The notes under the pieces: generated by a model
Told to the model about the DNA's origin: nothing
Database searches by the model: none
Seen by the model: the letters and a program-made list of their open reading frames with translations, nothing else
Shown: positions 1 to 4,824 of the stretch, piece by piece
How the letters are laid out: each line of letters begins with the position of its first letter
How positions within the stretch are numbered: the stretch's first letter is position 1
Assembly: GCA_002293265.1 (NCBI GenBank)
Contig: DBCW01000067.1
Coordinates: 14,608 to 34,059 of the forward strand
Source: Eggerthellales bacterium UBA948
Lineage (GTDB): Bacteria > Actinomycetota > Coriobacteriia > Coriobacteriales > UBA8131
Direction: 5' to 3'
DNA length: 19,452 nt
Program-made: the position numbers and the translations under genes

Positions 1-774
1 CCAAACAGCGGCGGCTCTCTTGGCTGTGCTATCAGCGAGGCCGTAGAAAAAGCCGTGGGCAGCGAAGGCAAGCGTTACGTATTAGGCAGTGTGTTAAACC
101 AGGTGGTAATACATCAATCCATCATCGGCATAGAAGCTAAAAAAGCTATGGAGAAGCTCGACGAGTACCCCGATGTTGTGATTGGTTGCGCGGGTGGCGG
201 TTCCAACCTTGGCGGACTTATGGCTCCGTTCATGGAAGATCGCTTAGCCGGGCACACCTCCCCTTACTTCATCGCAGTTGAGCCGGCATCGTGCCCTTCC
301 CTTACCCGTGGACGCTTTGCTTACGACTTCTGCGACACCGGTCAAGTAACTCCACTGGCAAAAATGTATACACTAGGGCACAACTTTATGCCTTCTCCAA
401 ATCATGCCGGAGGACTTCGTTACCACGGCATGAGCCCGATACTCAGCCAGCTTTATCACGATGGTTTTATCGATGAGGCTCGCGCTGTTGAACAAAGTTC
501 CGTTTTTGAAGCAGCTGAGATCTTTGCTCGCGCCGAAGGAACATTGCCGGCTCCGGAATCCGCACATGCAATTCGCAGCGCTATTGATGAAGCGCTTAAG
601 TGCAAAGAGACCGGTGAGGAAAAGGTGATCCTGTTTGGACTTACCGGCAACGGCTACTTTGACCTTGCAGCCTATCAGCAATATAACGATGGCACTATGA
701 GCGACTACATACCCACAGATGAAGACCTAGAACGAGGGTTTGCATCCATCCCTTCACTTCCGGGCATTCAATAA
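1..774 (+). CDS. TrpB-like PLP-dependent tryptophan synthase beta chain (TrpB2 type), 5' truncated
   Basis: The reading frame is open from base 1 and runs to TAA at 772-774, so the start lies outside the window. About 257 residues remain, roughly the C-terminal 60% of the family. The first residues (PNSGGSLG), the stretch LGSVLNQVVIHQ and the glycine-rich phosphate-cradle motif GGGSN (about 193-207) match the TrpB2 branch of tryptophan synthase beta chains, which are often encoded away from a trpA partner. The enzyme joins indole with serine (or a related donor) to make tryptophan, using pyridoxal phosphate in the cytoplasm. The catalytic lysine must lie upstream of the window. No trp gene follows; the next gene is citrate synthase, 300 bases away with its own promoter. 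The family call is firm; TrpB2 rather than TrpB1 is from memory of the motifs. Confidence 0.88.
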   Translation, partial: PNSGGSLGCAISEAVEKAVGSEGKRYVLGSVLNQVVIHQSIIGIEAKKAMEKLDEYPDVVIGCAGGGSNLGGLMAPFMEDRLAGHTSPYFIAVEPASCPSLTRGRFAYDFCDTGQVTPLAKMYTLGHNFMPSPNHAGGLRYHGMSPILSQLYHDGFIDEARAVEQSSVFEAAEIFARAEGTLPAPESAHAIRSAIDEALKCKETGEEKVILFGLTGNGYFDLAAYQQYNDGTMSDYIPTDEDLERGFASIPSLPGIQ

Positions 775-880
775 AGCAACTAGATTTATATGTTAGGTAC
801 GATTGTGTAACTTATGCTATAACAGTTGTACCAACGAAGCCCGTTGTGTTTAAAGTTGCCGGCGGCGCGGGTTTTTAAGG

Positions 881-913
881 GCGGTAGTTCCTGCTACCGC
901 TCTCTTTCTTTCC
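881..913 (+). terminator. Probable rho-independent terminator after the trpB-like gene
   Basis: GCGGTAG (881-887) pairs perfectly with CTACCGC (894-900) across a six-base loop. It is followed by a pyrimidine-rich tract, TCTCTTTCTTTCC, in which C residues interrupt the T run. It lies about 105 bases beyond the upstream stop codon and just before the citrate synthase promoter. Confidence 0.55.
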
Positions 914-947
914 TCTTCGCAACCAAATCCAACACGCCATAAAAAAT

Positions 948-956
948 TGTTATAAT
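948..956 (+). promoter_or_regulatory. Extended -10 promoter for citrate synthase
   Basis: TGTTATAAT combines a perfect TATAAT (951-956) with the TG of an extended -10 element. No good -35 is visible at the expected distance (TCCAAC), which fits an extended -10 promoter. Transcription would start near 963, leaving a leader of about 110 bases before the chosen start codon. Confidence 0.6.
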
Positions 957-1075
957 TTACTAATCAAATCGGCTGACTTTGCTGTTTCTTACAGCAATTT
1001 TGTAAGCCAATGTATTGCCATTCAACCATTGATACATACACAGATAGCTACACCCCGGTATGGAAACGAGACAAT

Positions 1076-2464
1076 ATGACTGATGATTCTGCCAAGAACA
1101 GCAACAACTCACTACAAATGGATGACAAATCCAAACTTTTGCTATTTAAGAACTTTCACGATATAAACAATATCGACCCAAGACTCTACAACGAATATCA
1201 AGTTAAACGAGGGTTGCGTAACGAAGACGGTACCGGTGTAATTGCCGGCGTAACCAACATCAGTCTAGTGCACGGCTACATCTATTGTGACCACGAGATT
1301 GTTCCTGATACCGGCAGACTGGTTTACAGGGGTTATGACATTGATTCTTTGCTAAGCGCCACGGATTCTTCAAGCCGGTTTTGCTTTGAAGAATTATCTT
1401 ACCTTCTGCTTAACGGAAACCTACCAACACAAGAAAACCTAGACCAATTTATTGCCGCAATAGATGCATATCGTGAGCTGCCGGATGGCTTTACGGCTCA
1501 CTACATTATGAACCCGCCAAGCCCTGACATTATGAACTGCCTCGCCCGCTCAGTCTTAATGCTTTATGCCGACGACCCCGAAGCCGAGGAGCGCACTCCT
1601 GACCATGAGATCAGGATCGCCATCTCGCTGCTTTCAAGGATCCCACGTATCAGTGTTTTGGCTCATTTTGCTAAACGCACAGCATTTTTTAACGAGTCGA
1701 TGATCATGCATCGCTTCATACCCGGTCAGTCTACCGCTGAGACCATCTTATCGATGCTCAGGCTAGATCGTGAGTTCACTCATGAAGAAGCTCATATGCT
1801 CGATGTTATGCTTTGTCTCCATGCCGAACATGGCGGAGGCAATAACTCCACTTTTACATGTCGAGTTCTTACCTCATCTGACACCGATGCATACTCAGCA
1901 TACTCTGCCGCACTGGGATCACTTAAAGGTAATCGTCACGGCGGTGCAAATGCCAAGGTGCTTTCAATGCAAGAAGAGATCAAGACCAATGTTAAAAACT
2001 GGGATAATGACGATGAACTTGCCGCCTACCTTAAGCGCATAATTCAAAAAGATGCTTTTGATAAAACGGGGTTAATCTATGGAATGGGCCATGCTGTGTA
2101 TACGCTTTCCGACCCACGCACCGTAATATGCAGACGCTTTGCTACCGAGCTGGCAAAAGGCACCGAGCATGAAGCCGAGCTCAATTTACTAAAGAGCATT
2201 GAGCGCTTAGCTCCATCTGTTATTGAAGAAGTAAAAGGCAGCGGCAAATCGATGTGCGCTAATATCGATATGTATTCTGGTTTTACCTATAAAATGCTAG
2301 GCATTCCGGAAGAGTTGATAACGCCGCTATTTGCCTGCGCGCGTTTGACCGGTTGGGCAGCGCACCGATTTGAAGAAATTGTCTCCGGAAAGCGCATCAT
2401 CCGTCCGGCATACAAGTCTGTATCCAAACCACGCGAATATACGCCAATGAGTGAGCGGAGTTAG
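1076..2464 (+). CDS. gltA: Citrate synthase (citrate/2-methylcitrate synthase family)
   Basis: The enzyme condenses acetyl-CoA with oxaloacetate to citrate in the cytoplasm. With the start at 1076 the protein has 462 residues. The three catalytic residues are visible: His288 in GNRHGGANAKV, His339 in GMGHAVYTLSDPR and Asp398 in ANIDMYSG. The stretch HAEHGGGNNSTF (about 249-260) is the usual substrate-site segment. The N-terminal part (YQVKRGLRNEDGTG) resembles the citrate synthase branch of anaerobic Gram-positives rather than the E. coli type. An in-frame ATG at 1010 would add 22 residues without family resemblance and has no ribosome site. ATG 1076 has only a weak GAG five bases upstream, so the start is uncertain. 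No other TCA-cycle gene is adjacent. Citrate versus methylcitrate synthase activity cannot be settled from sequence. Confidence 0.93.
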   Translation: MTDDSAKNSNNSLQMDDKSKLLLFKNFHDINNIDPRLYNEYQVKRGLRNEDGTGVIAGVTNISLVHGYIYCDHEIVPDTGRLVYRGYDIDSLLSATDSSSRFCFEELSYLLLNGNLPTQENLDQFIAAIDAYRELPDGFTAHYIMNPPSPDIMNCLARSVLMLYADDPEAEERTPDHEIRIAISLLSRIPRISVLAHFAKRTAFFNESMIMHRFIPGQSTAETILSMLRLDREFTHEEAHMLDVMLCLHAEHGGGNNSTFTCRVLTSSDTDAYSAYSAALGSLKGNRHGGANAKVLSMQEEIKTNVKNWDNDDELAAYLKRIIQKDAFDKTGLIYGMGHAVYTLSDPRTVICRRFATELAKGTEHEAELNLLKSIERLAPSVIEEVKGSGKSMCANIDMYSGFTYKMLGIPEELITPLFACARLTGWAAHRFEEIVSGKRIIRPAYKSVSKPREYTPMSERS

Positions 2465-2473
2465 TTGTATTGG

Positions 2474-2632
2474 TCAGACTGTCTGAAAACCTTGTATATA
2501 ACCCAAGTTGTCATTCCCGTGCAGGCGGCAGTCCATAACAAACGGCAAATGTAATATTGAGTAAATAGATTCCCGCCTGCGCGGGAATGACAGGGAAAGC
2601 TGCGGGAATGACAGATTTTCGGACACCGTGTG
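2474..2632. mobile_element. MITE-like palindromic intergenic element, copy 1
   Basis: The element begins ten bases after the citrate synthase stop codon with TCAGACTGTCTGAAAACC and ends with TTTTCGGACACCGTGT. The two ends are imperfect inverted repeats of each other (TGTCTGAAAA against TGTCCGAAAA). The same two ends bound a second copy at 4351-4592, and the copies share an internal stretch (AACCCAAGTTGTC, then GCAGGCGGCAGTCCATAACA). Inside is a perfect ATTCCC-N8-GGGAAT palindrome (2569-2588) and degenerate relatives. There is no transposase frame, so if mobile it depends on a transposase elsewhere. No target-site duplication is evident. Confidence 0.6.
2569..2588. repeat. ATTCCC-N8-GGGAAT palindromic unit, copy 1
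   Basis: The sequence is ATTCCC, then GCCTGCGC, then GGGAAT. It fits the consensus of the dRS3 repeat known from Neisseria and is identical to the unit at 4439-4458. A partial relative (TGCGGGAATGACAG) follows at 2601. Confidence 0.8.
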
Positions 2633-2743
2633 GTGGATACGCAGGTCGGCAAAGAGTAAAGCTAATACGTTAAGCCGATTAGTACTAGCAGAGAGGCTAC
2701 ATTCCCTCATCGACACCGACCTGCGCTGGTTCTAGTATACACC
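2632..2743. repeat. Long imperfect inverted repeat or structured element
   Basis: GGTGGATAC plus GCAGGTCGG (2632-2649) faces CCGACCTGC (2716-2724) and GTATACACC (2735-2743). The inner ten pairs (2640-2649 with 2716-2725) are perfect, and the outer nine have one mismatch, separated by a ten-base bulge on one side. The 66-base centre contains, on the minus strand, AGTACTAATCGGCTTAAC, which resembles the last bases of 23S rRNA. It abuts the right end of MITE copy 1 and is absent next to copy 2. Function unknown: it may be a structured RNA, an rRNA remnant or another palindromic repeat. Confidence 0.5.
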
Positions 2744-2916
2744 ATTTTTGCTAGTAATGTTTATTATGCCTTAATTATAATTAATTAGTAGATGCTAGAT
2801 TATAGTTTAGCCCAAGATAGTTGCTCATACTTTCAGAAAATATCGCAATTTTTAAGCTACCTAAAATGCCCAATCCGAAATTTTTTTTGATTTTAGCTAA
2901 TTTTTTCTAGATTTCA
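2744..2916. other. AT-rich intergenic stretch
   Basis: Between the inverted repeat and the tRNA-Ile promoter there is a strongly AT-rich stretch with poly-T runs near 2881 and 2901. I see no coding potential and no recognisable RNA. It may simply be upstream AT-rich promoter context. Confidence 0.4.
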
Positions 2917-2944
2917 TTGGACAAAAAGCTCATACTGTTATAGA
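2917..2944 (+). promoter_or_regulatory. Promoter of tRNA-Ile
   Basis: TTGGAC (2917-2922) and TATAGA (2939-2944) are separated by 16 bases, with TGT directly before the -10 (extended -10). The predicted start near 2951 lies about 20 bases before the tRNA. Confidence 0.65.
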
Positions 2945-2970
2945 GTAGTCGGGCGCTTTTTTGAAGCTTG

Positions 2971-3047
2971 GGGCCCGTAGCTCAGGTGGTTAGAGCGCAC
3001 GGCTGATAACCGTGAGGTCATTGGTTCGAATCCAATCGGGCCCACCA
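2971..3047 (+). tRNA. tRNA-Ile (anticodon GAT)
   Basis: The 77-base cloverleaf has acceptor arms GGGCCCG (2971-2977) and CGGGCCC (3037-3043), discriminator A and an encoded CCA (3045-3047). The anticodon arm is CACGG, loop CTGATAA, CCGTG, which puts GAT at 3005-3007. The T arm contains GGTTCGAATCC. This isoacceptor is usually found in the 16S-23S spacer, but here it stands alone with its own promoter and terminator. Confidence 0.97.
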
Positions 3048-3057
3048 TAATTCTGAT

Positions 3058-3102
3058 AATAAACGCCCCAGCGTGAGCCGAGTCGCCGTTGGGGCGTTTA
3101 TT
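3058..3102. terminator. Bidirectional terminator between tRNA-Ile and pyrF
   Basis: AATAAACGCCCCA (3058-3070) and TGGGGCGTTTATT (3090-3102) are perfect 13-base inverted repeats around a GC-rich loop. The A-rich and T-rich ends supply a U tract in both directions, so one hairpin can end the tRNA transcript and the converging pyrF transcript. Confidence 0.88.
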
Positions 3103-3113
3103 GCATTTAGAAA

Positions 3114-4061
3114 CTAATACACTAGATTCTTAAAACTGTTTCTAAGCTCCCCATAAATATCGTCGTGCATGACCTCAGCGGCAGCTCTCGTAACATCCTT
3201 AAGCTCATCAGTTGAGCAATCATCAGAACAGGTATTCTTGTAAGCGTATATAACGCTTCGTGAGGCATTTATTAAAGCACCGAGACCATCGGGGTTAAAA
3301 AACGGAACGATGTCCTTTGCTGTAGCTCCTTGAGCCCCATAGCCAGGCACCAAAAAGAAAGACTGACGCATTACCTCTCTAAACGCCTTAGCCTCAGCCG
3401 GATATGTTGCTCCTACAACAGCTCCAATAGAAGAATAACCCATGATACCAAGGTTTTTGGACGCTTCCTCGGCAACATACTCAGCCAGCTCCGCTGATAC
3501 GGTCTTGCCTGCCTCCGTAAGCGCTGATTGTACAAGAGCGCTTGCAGGGTTAGAAGTACGCACTAAAACAAACGCACCTTTGTTGTTACGTTTTGCAGCT
3601 TCAACAAATGGCTGCACGCCATCAAGACCTAAAAACGGCGAGACCGTCATAAACTCAGAATCTGCTTCGCGGATGCACTTGCCGTCAATGGCAAATGAGC
3701 CGATGTGAGCCTCGGCGTAAGCTTTCGAAGTATTGCCGATATCGCCTCTCTTTGAGTCGTCAATTATGATCAGTCCTTTGCTTTTGGCATACGCTACAGA
3801 TTTCTCCATAGCTTTTACACCTCGATAGCCTAAAAGCTCATAAAAGGCACTTTGCGGCTTTATCGCCGGAACAATATCACAAACGGCATCGATAATAGCA
3901 TTGCCAAACTCCAGAAAAGCTTGAGCCGCTCCGTCTATATCCTGAGAATACTTGCTCTTAATGCATGTGGGTAGATTCTCATAGACCGGATCAAGGCCTA
4001 TAACTATAGGAGATTTCTTGTCCTTGATGGATTTAACTAAACGATCTGCAATATGTTCCAC
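3114..4061 (-). CDS. pyrF: Orotidine 5'-phosphate decarboxylase (type 2 family)
   Basis: PyrF decarboxylates OMP to UMP, the last step of de novo pyrimidine synthesis, in the cytoplasm. The protein has 315 residues, longer than the roughly 240 of the E. coli type and right for the type 2 branch. The catalytic signature DDSKRGDIGNT (101-111) supplies Lys104 and Asp107. Other type 2 marks are IGLDP (21-25), KPQSAFYE (68-75), VRTSNPAS (167-174) and VPGYGAQGAT near the C-terminus, the phosphate-binding loop. The start is GTG at 4061, with only a weak AGG ribosome site. The gene stands alone between the two tRNA genes on the opposite strand and has a TATAAT promoter of its own. No other pyr gene is nearby. 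Confidence 0.95.
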   Translation of the reverse strand: MEHIADRLVKSIKDKKSPIVIGLDPVYENLPTCIKSKYSQDIDGAAQAFLEFGNAIIDAVCDIVPAIKPQSAFYELLGYRGVKAMEKSVAYAKSKGLIIIDDSKRGDIGNTSKAYAEAHIGSFAIDGKCIREADSEFMTVSPFLGLDGVQPFVEAAKRNNKGAFVLVRTSNPASALVQSALTEAGKTVSAELAEYVAEEASKNLGIMGYSSIGAVVGATYPAEAKAFREVMRQSFFLVPGYGAQGATAKDIVPFFNPDGLGALINASRSVIYAYKNTCSDDCSTDELKDVTRAAAEVMHDDIYGELRNSFKNLVY

Positions 4062-4097
4062 GAATAACCTGCTTTCCGCCTAAGTTTTGTTTTAGAC

Positions 4098-4125
4098 ATT
4101 ATAATTGTTTCCCCATTTTCAAAAA
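4098..4125 (-). promoter_or_regulatory. Promoter of pyrF
   Basis: On the minus strand a perfect TATAAT lies at 4103-4098, with TTTTTG sixteen bases upstream (4125-4120). It is about 37 bases before the GTG start and back to back with the tRNA-Ala promoter. Confidence 0.55.
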
Positions 4126-4129
4126 GTTG

Positions 4130-4138
4130 TGCTAGAAT
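4130..4138 (+). promoter_or_regulatory. Extended -10 promoter of tRNA-Ala
   Basis: TGCTAGAAT is an extended -10 element; no clear -35 is found at 16-18 bases. Predicted transcription starts near 4145, about 28 bases before the tRNA. Confidence 0.5.
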
Positions 4139-4172
4139 GTCTTCCGCTTTAAAATCGCAAATAGTGATTCCC

Positions 4173-4248
4173 GGGGATATAGCTCAGCTGGGAGAGCAAT
4201 AGCTTTGCAAGCTATAGGTCGAGGGTTCGAGCCCCTCTATCTCCACCA
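4173..4248 (+). tRNA. tRNA-Ala (anticodon TGC)
   Basis: The 76-base cloverleaf has acceptor arms GGGGATA (4173-4179) and TATCTCC (4238-4244), discriminator A and an encoded CCA (4246-4248). The third acceptor pair is G-T (4175 with 4242), the classic alanine identity element G3:U70. The anticodon arm is ATAGC, loop TTTGCAA, GCTAT, which puts TGC at 4206-4208. Like the Ile gene at 2971 it is a typical rrn-spacer tRNA found here on its own. Confidence 0.97.
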
Positions 4249-4264
4249 AAAACTAATTACTGAT

Positions 4265-4294
4265 GCCCCGCAATGCGGGGCGTTTGTTTATTTT
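4265..4294 (+). terminator. Terminator of tRNA-Ala
   Basis: GCCCCGC (4265-4271) and GCGGGGC (4275-4281) form a perfect seven-pair stem with an AAT loop, followed by GTTTGTTTATTTT. Confidence 0.92.
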
Positions 4295-4438
4295 GGCAGA
4301 GATCACAGAGGCTCACCCACTGCTTCGAAGGTTTGTCTATGGGATGCTGATCAGACTGTCTGAAAACCACGCATACAACCCAAGTTGTCCGCGCAGGCGG
4401 CAGTCCATAACAAACGGTTAGTTTTCATGTAAAACTGG

Positions 4439-4458
4439 ATTCCCGCCTGCGCGGGAAT
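4439..4458. repeat. ATTCCC-N8-GGGAAT palindromic unit, copy 2
   Basis: It is base-for-base identical to the unit at 2569-2588 and is also followed by GAC. Confidence 0.8.
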
Positions 4459-4499
4459 GACTCTCAAGTAGATATGGCAAAACTGCCGTTTTGGACTGG

Positions 4500-4519
4500 A
4501 TTCCCGCCTGCGTGGGAAT
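4500..4519. repeat. ATTCCC-N8-GGGAAT palindromic unit, copy 3
   Basis: It has the same outer ATTCCC and GGGAAT arms with one change in the centre (GCCTGCGT). It is preceded by ACTGG, as is the unit at 4439, so the second copy probably arose by duplication within the element. Confidence 0.75.
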
Positions 4520-4592
4520 GACAGAGAGAGTTGCGACAATGACAGTGGATGATGTGTGGGAATGACAGAACTAGACTTTTTGGACACCGTGT

Positions 4593-4824
4593 ACTGGTGA
4601 TATAAAGGCTTGAACCCTGAGAAGGATTTTATATTTAAGGTTTATTAAAGTTGTCTTGATATCATGGCGTGGGAGCTTGAGTGAGCCTCAACGTAGTTAA
4701 GGCTCAAAAGGACGTAAAATCACTCACATATGTGATCGCTATGCTTTTCTTACTTTTGTGAAGCAAATAACGCACTCAGGCACTCAAGGGCTAGGTATTT
4801 ACAAAGGGAGTGAAAGGTTTTTAG
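4593..4824 (+). promoter_or_regulatory. Upstream region of the foldase gene with palindrome and hairpin
   Basis: There is no gene here. TGAGCCT (4682-4688) pairs with AGGCTCA (4700-4706) to give a seven-pair hairpin. GAGTGA (4679-4684) could alternatively pair with TCACTC (4720-4725). TCACATATGTGA (4724-4735) is a perfect 12-base palindrome and a possible operator. I could not settle on one promoter: TTGAAC near 4610 with TATATT is one candidate, at poor spacing. The ribosome site is AAAGG (4813-4817), seven bases before the ATG. Confidence 0.35.

Larger units (their letters stand above)
775..1075. other. Intergenic region between the trpB-like gene and citrate synthase
   Basis: This 301-base gap holds no convincing gene. 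It contains an extended -10-like TGCTATAAC near 813-821, followed about 50 bases later by a GC-rich stretch ending in GGGTTTTT (868-876), which could bound a very short transcript. After that come a hairpin terminator (881-913), the citrate synthase promoter (948-956) and a leader with two mutually exclusive small hairpins (979-1006). Confidence 0.4.
4351..4592. mobile_element. MITE-like palindromic intergenic element, copy 2
   Basis: It starts with TCAGACTGTCTGAAAACC and ends with TTTTTGGACACCGTGT, the same ends as the copy at 2474-2632. It is longer (about 242 against 159 bases) because it holds an extra palindromic unit and a small hairpin, CAAAAC-TGCC-GTTTTG. The left 65 bases align closely with copy 1. 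A short minus-strand frame across it yields a VIPAQAGIQ peptide, a familiar false protein from this repeat type rather than a gene. Confidence 0.65.

Noticed and set aside
797..876. Small RNA between a TGCTATAAC element and GGGTTTTT
   Set aside because: The -35 is missing and the hairpin before the T run is poorly defined, so there is not enough to call an RNA gene.
2461..2716. Short minus-strand frames across MITE copy 1 (63 and 80 residues)
   Set aside because: They are translations of the palindromic repeat and the neighbouring inverted repeat, with no ribosome site and repeat-derived peptides (SFPRRRES, HSRAGGN).
2660..2725. 23S rRNA 3'-end gene fragment on the minus strand
   Set aside because: Only about a dozen bases resemble the 23S end, and the rest does not align from memory; reported as an unexplained structured element instead.
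4351..4587. Minus-strand frame giving a VIPAQAGIQ peptide
   Set aside because: This peptide is what the ATTCCC palindrome family encodes by chance; the frame coincides exactly with the repeat element.
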